A DNA stretch of 5,367 nucleotides, from assembly GCA_947259475.1 (NCBI GenBank), contig CAMYLW010000254.1, positions 1 to 5,367 on the forward strand, read 5' to 3'. The stretch is from Thermodesulfobacteriota bacterium. Lineage in GTDB: Bacteria; Desulfobacterota; Syntrophobacteria; BM002. The position numbers and the translations under genes were made by a program. Below are positions 1 to 5,364 of the stretch, in pieces. Position 1 is the first letter of the stretch; each line of letters begins with the position of its first letter. Below the pieces are notes generated by a model. It had not been told where the DNA came from, did no database searches, and worked only from the letters and a program-made list of their open reading frames with translations.

Positions 1-2
1 AA

Positions 3-557
3 TTAGAGGCAATGAATGAACAGATTGCCTTTCTGGAAAATCAAACCCAGAAGGAAAAGGCTGATAAAAAGAGGTTGGCTGCGGAACAGGAGGCTACTAC
101 AAAACGACTGGAAGCAGAGAGGCGGTTTAACCAGCTGTTTACCAAGGTCCGAACCTACTTCAGCCCGGAGGAAGCAGAAGTATACAAAGAGGGCTCTGAG
201 CTGGTAATTCGGTTGAAAACGATTCAATTCCCCGTTGGCAAAGAGGTGATAATGCCGAACAACTACTCCCTGCTGAGTAAAGCTCAGAGAGCCATTCGCA
301 CCTTTGGCCAACCCAATCTTGTCATTGAGGGACATACGGACAGCACCGGCTCAGATGTGAATAACCAGCACTTGTCCCAGCGACGGGCGGAAGCCGTTCG
401 CGCTTATCTGGTCGCCAACGGTACCCTGCCAATGGACAAGATCATAGCTGTGGGATATGGATCCAAGCGGCCTTTGGCATCCAATAAATCCGCGACGGGA
501 AGGGCGATCAACCGGAGAATTGATGTGATCATCAAACCTCAAGCCGAGGCAGGGTAG
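3..557 (+). CDS. OmpA-family peptidoglycan-binding protein, 5'-truncated by window edge
   Basis: C-terminal part of an envelope protein. The reading frame is open to the left edge (Leu-Glu-Ala precede the Met at 12), so I treat it as partial; the ATG at 12 lacks a convincing ribosome-binding site and would give a protein without a signal peptide. Counting from that Met, residues 1-45 are rich in Lys, Glu, Gln and Ala and look like a coiled coil. Residues about 70-176 form an OmpA-like domain: IQFPVG opening strand, GHTDSTG (107-113), LSQRRAEAV (121-129), VGYGSKRP (147-154) and closing NRRIDV (167-172). In this family the conserved Asp and Arg of the GHTD and LSxRRA motifs hold the diaminopimelate of peptidoglycan, so the protein probably tethers the outer membrane or a periplasmic assembly to the wall. 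The missing N-terminus may carry a signal peptide or lipobox. The specific family (OmpA, Pal, MotB-like or other) cannot be decided. It is followed by its own terminator and converges with mreB. Confidence 0.9.
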   Translation, partial: LEAMNEQIAFLENQTQKEKADKKRLAAEQEATTKRLEAERRFNQLFTKVRTYFSPEEAEVYKEGSELVIRLKTIQFPVGKEVIMPNNYSLLSKAQRAIRTFGQPNLVIEGHTDSTGSDVNNQHLSQRRAEAVRAYLVANGTLPMDKIIAVGYGSKRPLASNKSATGRAINRRIDVIIKPQAEAG

Positions 558-565
558 GGGAGAGT

Positions 566-591
566 GTAGATTGTAGATTTAAGATTGTAGA
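566..591 (+). repeat. AGATTGTAG-type short-word repeat, copy 1
   Basis: Three copies of the word AGATTGTAG or its close variant AGATTTAAG run end to end just after the OmpA stop codon. The reverse complement of 743-770 matches this stretch except for pyrimidine transitions (GTAG versus GCAG) and one inserted T, so both are members of one dispersed repeat in opposite orientation. It is non-coding and its role is unknown. Confidence 0.65.
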
Positions 592-597
592 ACCATC

Positions 598-634
598 TGA
601 GTCTCGCCGCTTTTGGCGGGACTCATTTTTTTTT
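598..634 (+). terminator. Rho-independent terminator of the OmpA-family gene
   Basis: An 11-bp stem (598-608 with 615-625, one G-T pair) with a six-base loop GCTTTT is followed by nine T residues at 626-634. It sits 40 bp after the stop codon. On the minus strand the hairpin is not followed by T residues, so it serves the plus strand and should not efficiently stop mreB transcription. Confidence 0.92.
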
Positions 635-742
635 AATTGCGGAAATTTACGATCTGTAAGTTTAGACTTGATTGTTTTATTGCAGGGTGAAAGTCTGTGT
701 TGGAGCCCAAATTTGCAAGTGGCTGGTCGCTAAGCGAGTCAT

Positions 743-770
743 CAATCTGCAATCTAAAATCTGCAATCTG
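743..770 (-). repeat. AGATTGCAG-type short-word repeat, copy 2 (inverted)
   Basis: CAATCTGCAATCT followed by AAAATCTGCAATCTG is the reverse complement of the repeat at 566-591 with a few transitions. It ends two bases before the mreB stop codon, so the two copies bracket the convergent gap between the OmpA-like gene and mreB. Confidence 0.65.
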
Positions 771-772
771 GA

Positions 773-1731
<959 letters not shown>

Positions 1732-1740
1732 AACTGCAGT

Positions 1741-1748
1741 CCTCCCTT
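1741..1748 (-). promoter_or_regulatory. Ribosome-binding site of mreB
   Basis: AAGGGAGG on the minus strand lies nine bases before the ATG at 1731. It fixes that ATG, rather than the one at 1758, as the start, giving [19 protein letters not shown], which fits the usual MreB N-terminus. Confidence 0.75.
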
Positions 1749-1894
1749 GTGATAGCATTACGAAACTAATAGAGCAAAATACATGCCGAAATGTTACAAA
1801 AACACGACAAAGTAGAAAATCCGGGCCTGAAAATCCGGTCTTGAGCCTTCTCCAAAGGGAGTTTGTGACGTATTTTCTTCATGCGGAAGTCTGC

Positions 1895-1918
1895 TGGAGT
1901 AATGGAGTGGTGGAGCAC
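1895..1918 (+). repeat. Three tandem 8-base TGGAGTRR units
   Basis: TGGAGTAA, TGGAGTGG and TGGAGCAC lie end to end. The period, degeneracy and intergenic position resemble the other short-word repeats in the window, though the word itself differs. Confidence 0.6.
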
Positions 1919-1993
1919 TGTAAAATATCAAATTGGTCCTTCGGACACCCCACCCTACGGGCGGGTCCCCGGTTTCCAAGCACTGAGTCTCAG

Positions 1994-2063
1994 GGTTTCA
2001 GGTGTCGGGTGTCAGGAAAGAAAGACAAAAAAACTGAAACCTGAACACTGAAACCTGAAACCT
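1994..2063. repeat. Inverted repeat built from GGTTTCAGGTGTC words
   Basis: The left arm (1994-2016) is GGTTTCAGGTGTC followed by GGGTGTCAGG; the right arm (2034-2063) reads CTGAAACCTGAACACTGAAA followed by CCTGAAACCT. GGTTTCAGGT at 1994-2003 pairs perfectly with 2053-2062, and a weaker pairing continues inward. Each arm is itself made of near-tandem words, so this is a repeat-family insertion in both orientations rather than a simple hairpin. It is not followed by T residues. Confidence 0.7.
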
Positions 2064-2092
2064 CCACAAAAGCTCTCAATCTTTACCGGCAA

Positions 2093-2109
2093 TCCCGCCA
2101 CGGGCGGGA
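2093..2109. repeat. Perfect 7-bp GC-rich hairpin
   Basis: TCCCGCC and GGCGGGA pair around the three-base loop ACG. A related but imperfect CCACCC/GGGCGGG structure with loop TAC lies at about 1942-1967, and the OmpA terminator contains a similar CGCC/GGCGGGA core. There is no T tract, so it is not an intrinsic terminator. Confidence 0.6.
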
Positions 2110-2122
2110 CTGACCTGTGTCC

Positions 2123-2153
2123 TAATGAGCAGGGTTTCGATGTTTAATGAGCA
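2123..2153 (+). repeat. Direct repeat TAATGAGCA, two copies
   Basis: Identical 9-base words at 2123-2131 and 2145-2153 start 22 bp apart, close to two helical turns, about 135-165 bp upstream of the AOR promoter -35 box. The spacing would suit a regulator binding two sites on the same DNA face, but no protein is implied by the sequence. Confidence 0.35.
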
Positions 2154-2287
2154 TATATCAAAATATTGGCCTCCACAGGCCTCTCGCCAGCCAATCAGGA
2201 GATACACCCCCAGCGGCTTTGGTCTGGCTGTTGTAGCTCAGTGATGAAACGATAGAAAGAATGGGGCAATTCCTGTATACAAATTGC

Positions 2288-2316
2288 TTGACAATTACTG
2301 GTTTTTCCTATAAAAA
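2288..2316 (+). promoter_or_regulatory. Sigma70-like promoter of the AOR gene
   Basis: A perfect -35 box TTGACA (2288-2293) is followed by TATAAA at 2309-2314 (15-bp spacer) or TAAAAA at 2311-2316 (17-bp spacer). Transcription would start near 2321, leaving a leader of about 117 nt before the AOR ATG at 2438. This position also argues against the upstream ATG at 2261 as the start of the AOR protein. Confidence 0.6.
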
Positions 2317-2368
2317 AGGCGCTCGTTCCATTCGTTACCTATCAGCTCCGGCTCTGACAAAACACCAC

Positions 2369-2405
2369 CCCAAAAAGGGCAGGACCTGCTTTTGGGCTTT
2401 TTTTT
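2369..2405 (+). terminator. Terminator-like hairpin in the AOR leader (possible attenuator)
   Basis: CCCAAAA (2369-2375) pairs with TTTTGGG (2390-2396); after a three-base bulge on the left the stem continues as GCA/TGC (2379-2381 with 2387-2389) around the loop GGACC. Eight T residues follow at 2398-2405. It lies between the promoter at 2288 and the AOR start at 2438, so it would end most transcripts after about 85 nt unless something prevents folding. I found no obvious alternative antiterminator stem. Confidence 0.6.
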
Positions 2406-2437
2406 CCGAGCCACCTCCAACAGTGAAAAGGGGACAG

Positions 2438-4600
2438 ATGAAAACATTGGACTCAAGCAAATATCAGGTTGCTCCCGTGCGAGCTGGATACACGGATCGG
2501 ATCTTACAGCTGGATTTAAGCTCCCTCACCACATCGATAACAGAAGTGGATCCTGATTTCAGGCGCAAATACATCGGCGGTCGCGGCTATGCCATGAAGA
2601 TGATCTGGGACGGGACCACCGAGGAGACCCGCTACGACAGTCCAGAAAATATTCTGGTCATGGCCAGCGGACCTCTCGGTAATGAACCAAGATTCCCGGG
2701 AACTGGGAAGTTCGTCGTAGGCACCATTTCCCCTCTTACAGAGACCTTCGTCGACTCAAATATTGGGGGACATTTTGCGCCACTCTTGAAGATGTCGGGC
2801 TTTGACGCCCTTGCTGTTCACGGAATCTCCACAGAAGAAGTGGTGGTGATCGTGGATGGTGATGAAGGCACAATAACTGTCACCACAGCCCCCTCGTTCG
2901 GCGAGGAAATTGACGAAGGGGGACTAGAATATGGCGAAGCCCTTTTGAAAGAATTCACTGGTGGCGAGCTCACAGAAAATGTGGCTGCAGTAACCACCGG
3001 CAATGGTGCCATACACGCCAGGTTCGGGATTATCAACAGCCTGTTTTACGATCGGCGTCGCCGCCGGATCCGGAGCAAACAAGCCGGACGCGGTGGAACA
3101 GGAACTGTCATGCGGGTTAAAGGTCTGAGGGCGGTGATAGTCCGTTCGAGCCTGGCTCGGGTAAAGGCAAATCATCCTGCAGATAAAGAGTCCGTACAGC
3201 AGGCGGGAGCTCAACTAAAAAGGGTAATAAGCCAGCAAGATCCTAAACAGCTCAATCTGCGCGCCTGGGGCACCCCCGTTCTGGCTGAGTACATGAACAA
3301 GTTCCATTTACTGCCAGTAAATAACTACCAATACGGCCAGCATACTGATGCTCCTGCGGTTTTTGCTGACGTTTTTCTGGAGCGCTACTTCAACAAAGAA
3401 GTACCAGACGGCTGCTATATGGGCTGCAATCTGGCCTGCGCCAAAGGGGCCGAAGATGTTCTCCTTACCAGAGGTCCGCAGGCTGGCAGGAAGGTGGGTA
3501 TTGATGGTCCGGAATACGAAACTCTCGGAGCTGTCACCTGCCAGGGAATATTTGATCCCCACTTTATCATGGAATATAACTGGTACTGTGACGAGTACGG
3601 CCTGGACACCATTTCTATGGGCGTGACAGCCGCATTTCTTATGGAGTGCTTTCAGCGGGGGTATCTAACCGTTGAAGAGACCGGCTATGATTTATCCTGG
3701 GGTAACATTGACGCTGCTGACCGTCTGTTGCATGAAACAGCCACAGGGGAGGGACTAGGTAAGATATCTGGTCAAGGGGTGCAGCGAGCAAAGAGGTGGG
3801 TTGCGGAAAAGTACGGTGCAAAAACAAACACAGCCATTGATGAAACTATGTCCGAACTGGACAAGTTCGGGATGGAAGTCAAGGGCTTGGAGTTCTCTCT
3901 ATATATTTGCAAAGAGTCGCTGGCTCAGCAGGGCGGATACGGCTTCTCCCTTAAGGGACCCCAACATGATGAGGCTTGGCTGATTTTCATTGATCAGGTA
4001 CATAATGAGATACCCACTTTTGAAATGAAGGCCGACGCCTTGAAGTGGTTCCCGTTGATTCGCACCTGGTTCAATGCAGTGGGGCTCTGCAAGCTTCCCT
4101 GGATTGACGTGCGCCATCCTGAGGCGGCCCAGACCGACAACCCTTCCCAGAATCAGCCCACTCTTGAATACTATGCCCAGTACTACGGTGCCACAATAGG
4201 CGAGAAAAAAAGCTTACAGGACATTCTCGATGACTCTGAGAGGCTGCATGTCTTACAAAAGATGATAAACGTACGCCAGGGAAAGGGGACGAGAGATTTC
4301 GATCAGATACCACTAAGGGCCATGGGGCCGGCTTACTTCAACGAATACCAATCACGTAGCGACTACTACGACGACTGGTTGCGGGAGCAACTCGGAACCG
4401 ACGCTGCCCTCCCCGAGTCGCCCGAAGAAAGACACCAAGCTATCTTAAACCTCAGGCGACAGGCATATCAAAAGCTCTGTGACGAAGTTTACAAGGCCAA
4501 AGGATATACCTCCCAGGGGGTGCCTTTAAGAAAAACCTTGGAAAAATTCGACCTATTAGACGAAAAGGCCGCGGCACTGCTGCAAGCCCATGGAGTCTAA
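2438..4600 (+). CDS. Divergent aldehyde:ferredoxin oxidoreductase (AOR) family tungsten/molybdopterin enzyme
   Basis: AOR-family enzymes bind a bis-pterin tungsten (or molybdenum) cofactor and one [4Fe-4S] cluster and oxidise aldehydes or related carbonyls, passing electrons to ferredoxin in the cytoplasm. The start is ATG 2438, four bases after AGGGG; the open frame back to 2261 crosses a promoter and a terminator hairpin and looks non-coding. Length is 720 residues, against about 600 for classical AOR. Visible in order: N-terminal cofactor domain with YIGGRGYAMKM, SPENILVMASGPLG, SPLTETFVDSNIGGHF and QAGRGGTGTVM; cluster cysteines 326, 330 and 334; GPEYETLG (357-364); DEYGLD (385-390); VKGLEFS; GPQH (His510); GLCKLPW with Cys551 as fourth cluster ligand; INVRQGKGTRDFD; and a family-like C-terminal YKAKGYTSQGVPL. 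Odd features: the first ligands are spaced Cys-x3-Cys-x3-Cys instead of Cys-x2-Cys-x3-Cys, the second DxxGLC motif has Asn546 for Asp, and there is extra sequence after Cys551. Substrate unknown. It is followed 110 bp later by a MoaD-like gene; no ferredoxin subunit is adjacent. Confidence 0.92.
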   Translation: MKTLDSSKYQVAPVRAGYTDRILQLDLSSLTTSITEVDPDFRRKYIGGRGYAMKMIWDGTTEETRYDSPENILVMASGPLGNEPRFPGTGKFVVGTISPLTETFVDSNIGGHFAPLLKMSGFDALAVHGISTEEVVVIVDGDEGTITVTTAPSFGEEIDEGGLEYGEALLKEFTGGELTENVAAVTTGNGAIHARFGIINSLFYDRRRRRIRSKQAGRGGTGTVMRVKGLRAVIVRSSLARVKANHPADKESVQQAGAQLKRVISQQDPKQLNLRAWGTPVLAEYMNKFHLLPVNNYQYGQHTDAPAVFADVFLERYFNKEVPDGCYMGCNLACAKGAEDVLLTRGPQAGRKVGIDGPEYETLGAVTCQGIFDPHFIMEYNWYCDEYGLDTISMGVTAAFLMECFQRGYLTVEETGYDLSWGNIDAADRLLHETATGEGLGKISGQGVQRAKRWVAEKYGAKTNTAIDETMSELDKFGMEVKGLEFSLYICKESLAQQGGYGFSLKGPQHDEAWLIFIDQVHNEIPTFEMKADALKWFPLIRTWFNAVGLCKLPWIDVRHPEAAQTDNPSQNQPTLEYYAQYYGATIGEKKSLQDILDDSERLHVLQKMINVRQGKGTRDFDQIPLRAMGPAYFNEYQSRSDYYDDWLREQLGTDAALPESPEERHQAILNLRRQAYQKLCDEVYKAKGYTSQGVPLRKTLEKFDLLDEKAAALLQAHGV

Positions 4601-4612
4601 TCAGTGATTTAT

Positions 4613-4641
4613 ATTTTAGGCATTTTAGAACATTTTAGACA
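4613..4641 (+). repeat. Three near-tandem ATTTTAGRMM units with phased T tracts
   Basis: ATTTTAGGC, ATTTTAGAAC and ATTTTAGACA lie end to end, putting TTTT tracts at 4614, 4623 and 4633, close to one per helical turn. The array ends two bases before a possible -35 box at 4643, where it could act as curved DNA or an UP element. Confidence 0.65.
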
Positions 4642-4642
4642 C

Positions 4643-4671
4643 TTGGCAGCTAGAGTCGAGCGCATTGTAAT
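4643..4671 (+). promoter_or_regulatory. Possible sigma70 promoter of the MoaD-like gene
   Basis: TTGGCA (4643-4648) and TGTAAT (4666-4671) are separated by 17 bp; each box matches five of six consensus bases, but the -10 mismatch is at the normally invariant second A. Transcription would start near 4678, about 33 nt before the ATG. Together with the 110-bp gap after the AOR stop this would let the small gene be expressed independently, although read-through from AOR is also possible because no terminator lies between them. Confidence 0.4.
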
Positions 4672-4710
4672 CCCTAGCTCCTTGAGATAACCTTTCGCAG
4701 AGAATAGACC

Positions 4711-4956
4711 ATGTACGTATCTGTTACCTTCTTGGGTCTGCAGCGGGCGAAAGCCAAGAGTGACCAGATTCAAATCCGGTTTTCAAAGAAAACCCGTGTT
4801 GCTGACGTCTTGGCGTATATTAAAAAACATCATCCGGAACTTCCGTTTCCAGAAGATGCTATTCTGGTGGCGGTAAACAACAAAATCTCTTCCATGGAGA
4901 GGATACTTAAGAACAAAGACAACGTCACCTTTCTTCCATTCCTGGGAGGAGGTTAG
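4711..4956 (+). CDS. MoaD/ThiS-like ubiquitin-fold sulfur-carrier protein
   Basis: An 81-residue protein with the beta-grasp pattern of MoaD: opening strand MYVSVTFLGLQ, a helix around TRVADVLAYIKKHHPEL (residues 29-45), strand AILVAVNN, and the closing DNVTFLPFLGGG. In this family the C-terminal Gly-Gly is adenylated by MoeB/ThiF-type enzymes and turned into a thiocarboxylate that donates sulfur to the pterin dithiolene of the molybdenum or tungsten cofactor. Length matches MoaD. The tail is Gly-Gly-Gly, one glycine more than the usual ending, so the last residue may be trimmed or tolerated. Its position behind an AOR-family gene, with no other cofactor genes nearby, suggests a carrier dedicated to that enzyme's cofactor. 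The ribosome-binding site is weak (GCAGAGA about 10 bases upstream). ThiS, or a ubiquitin-like protein modifier, are less likely alternatives. The codons for the tail also spell GGGAGGAGG (4944-4952), but no start codon follows at a usable distance. Confidence 0.85.
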   Translation: MYVSVTFLGLQRAKAKSDQIQIRFSKKTRVADVLAYIKKHHPELPFPEDAILVAVNNKISSMERILKNKDNVTFLPFLGGG

Positions 4957-4962
4957 CCCCCA

Positions 4963-4989
4963 GAAAGTCGCCACCGAGGGCGTACTTTC
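4963..4989 (+). terminator. Hairpin just after the MoaD-like gene (weak terminator or 3'-end stabiliser)
   Basis: GAAAGT pairs with ACTTTC and CGCC with GGCG across a single bulged T (4983), giving a 10-bp stem around the loop ACCGAG, starting six bases after the stop codon. No immediate T run follows (the first TTTT is at about 5003), so it would be a poor intrinsic terminator and may instead protect the transcript end. Confidence 0.45.
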
Positions 4990-5031
4990 AAAGAATCTTA
5001 GGATTTTCTTCTCTGTTCCTCACATTTTTCC

Positions 5032-5060
5032 TTGACATTCAGAGAGTTTGTGATTTAAAT
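5032..5060 (+). promoter_or_regulatory. Strong sigma70-like promoter
   Basis: A perfect -35 box TTGACA (5032-5037), an ideal 17-bp spacer and the -10 box TTAAAT (5055-5060, five of six matching TATAAT-type consensus positions apart from the second) predict a start near 5067. It is the best promoter in the window and points to the structured region that follows rather than to any gene visible here. Confidence 0.65.
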
Positions 5061-5066
5061 AGCATA

Positions 5067-5158
5067 GTTCACTGGAGGAGGGCGATCCCCTCCATCTAGA
5101 GCGGCCCCTAGGCACCAAGTTATTATCCTAATCTTACTTGCTGAGGGGCCTTTTTTTT
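5067..5158 (+). ncRNA. Candidate ~92-nt small RNA or terminated leader
   Basis: The transcript from the promoter at 5032 would fold into two domains: a hairpin at 5073-5094 (TGGAGG with CCTCCA, bulged A5079, then GGG with TCC, loop CGA) and a terminator stem at 5103-5150 with a long, partly paired loop (CAAGT 5116-5120 with ACTTG 5136-5140). No start codon lies in it. The first hairpin buries GGAGGAGGG, a ribosome-binding-like sequence, against CCCCTCC, which could also pair with GGAGG-type ribosome-binding sites on other messages. I do not recognise a known family. It may instead be the attenuated leader of a gene to the right of the window. Confidence 0.45.
5103..5158 (+). terminator. Rho-independent terminator
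   Basis: GGCCCCT (5103-5109) pairs with AGGGGCC (5144-5150), followed directly by eight T residues (5151-5158). The loop is long (34 bases) but has an inner CAAGT/ACTTG stem. It ends the transcript from the promoter at 5032 and would also catch read-through from the AOR/MoaD genes. Confidence 0.75.
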
Positions 5159-5174
5159 GTTCTCAACTAGAGCA

Positions 5175-5223
5175 CGGATATTTCATGAATTGCTGTCGCA
5201 GCAGGTGATTCATAAAATATCCG
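5175..5223. repeat. Near-perfect 21-bp hairpin
   Basis: Positions 5175-5190 (CGGATATTTCATGAAT) pair with 5208-5223, with one C-A mismatch (5184 with 5214); after a four-base bulge GGTG (5204-5207) the stem continues as TGCTG/CAGCA (5191-5195 with 5199-5203) around the loop TCG. There is no T tract, so it is not an intrinsic terminator. It could be an RNA structure, an operator-like palindrome, or a very small mobile or repeat element. Confidence 0.65.
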
Positions 5224-5354
5224 GGCTAGAGCTGCTGAACAAAATGATTGTTTGGAAAGCGCAGGTGTTGTACAAGATGTGAAATCAGTGGACCGTTTCA
5301 GGAAAAATTTGAGTTGTATCACCATCGACTGGTGAGAGGAGGACTTTCCATCTT

Positions 5355-5364
5355 GGGGGGAGAG
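5355..5364 (+). promoter_or_regulatory. Ribosome-binding-like purine run at the right edge
   Basis: GGGGGGAGAG ends three bases before the window edge, so a start codon may lie just outside. A second candidate, AGGAGG at 5337-5342, lies ten bases before a TTG at 5353. A plus-strand gene entering the next window is likely but cannot be shown here. Confidence 0.4.

Larger units (their letters stand above)
1732..2260. other. Non-coding divergent spacer between mreB and the AOR gene (upstream part)
   Basis: No reading frame here resembles a protein. The stretch holds a 10-base direct repeat GAAAATCCGG (1815-1824 and 1829-1838) about 90 bp upstream of the mreB start, an 8-base tandem repeat (1895-1918), an imperfect GC-rich hairpin around 1942-1967, an inverted repeat of the TTTCAGG type (1994-2063), a perfect hairpin (2093-2109), a 9-base direct repeat (2123-2153), and a small GGCCT/AGGCC hairpin (2168-2181) nested inside an ATTGGC/GCCAAT pair (2165-2195). 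I could not find a convincing sigma70 promoter for mreB on the minus strand. Confidence 0.6.
5096..5232 (+). repeat. Three copies of CTAGAGC
   Basis: Identical words occur at 5096-5102, 5167-5173 and 5226-5232, with a related CTAGAGT at 4650-4656. The last two flank the long hairpin at 5175-5223 as direct repeats. CTAG is otherwise rare in the window. Confidence 0.5.

Noticed and set aside
1740..1800. Minus-strand sigma70 promoter for mreB (TTTTGC-N16-TGCTAT)
   Set aside because: The -35 match is poor, and the start point would fall on the ribosome-binding site, so I did not list it.
2231..2260. GTAGCTCAGTGATG, which resembles the D-arm start of a tRNA
   Set aside because: No acceptor stem, anticodon arm or GTTCGA-type T arm can be laid out around it.
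1760..2260. CRISPR array suggested by repeated words
   Set aside because: The repeats are short, degenerate and nearly contiguous, with no uniform 20-40 base spacers and no cas genes.
2261..2437. Upstream ATG at 2261 extending the AOR protein by 59 residues
   Set aside because: The added segment does not resemble the family, lacks a ribosome-binding site, and spans a TTGACA promoter and a terminator hairpin with eight T residues. The ATG at 2438 follows AGGGG and leads into the expected N-terminal domain.
5095..5110. TCTAGAGCGGCC, similar to an XbaI-NotI vector polylinker
   Set aside because: The sequence continues CCTAGG instead of the NotI GC, no other vector sequence is present, and the GGCCCCT belongs to a genuine terminator stem.
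5251..5275. Possible sigma54 promoter (TGGAAAGC ... GTTGTA)
   Set aside because: The -24 element lacks the GGCAC core and the -12 element lacks TTGC at the required spacing.
5185..5282. Short reading frames starting at ATG 5185 and ATG 5244
   Set aside because: They give only 7 and 12 codons, have no ribosome-binding site, and the first lies inside the hairpin.
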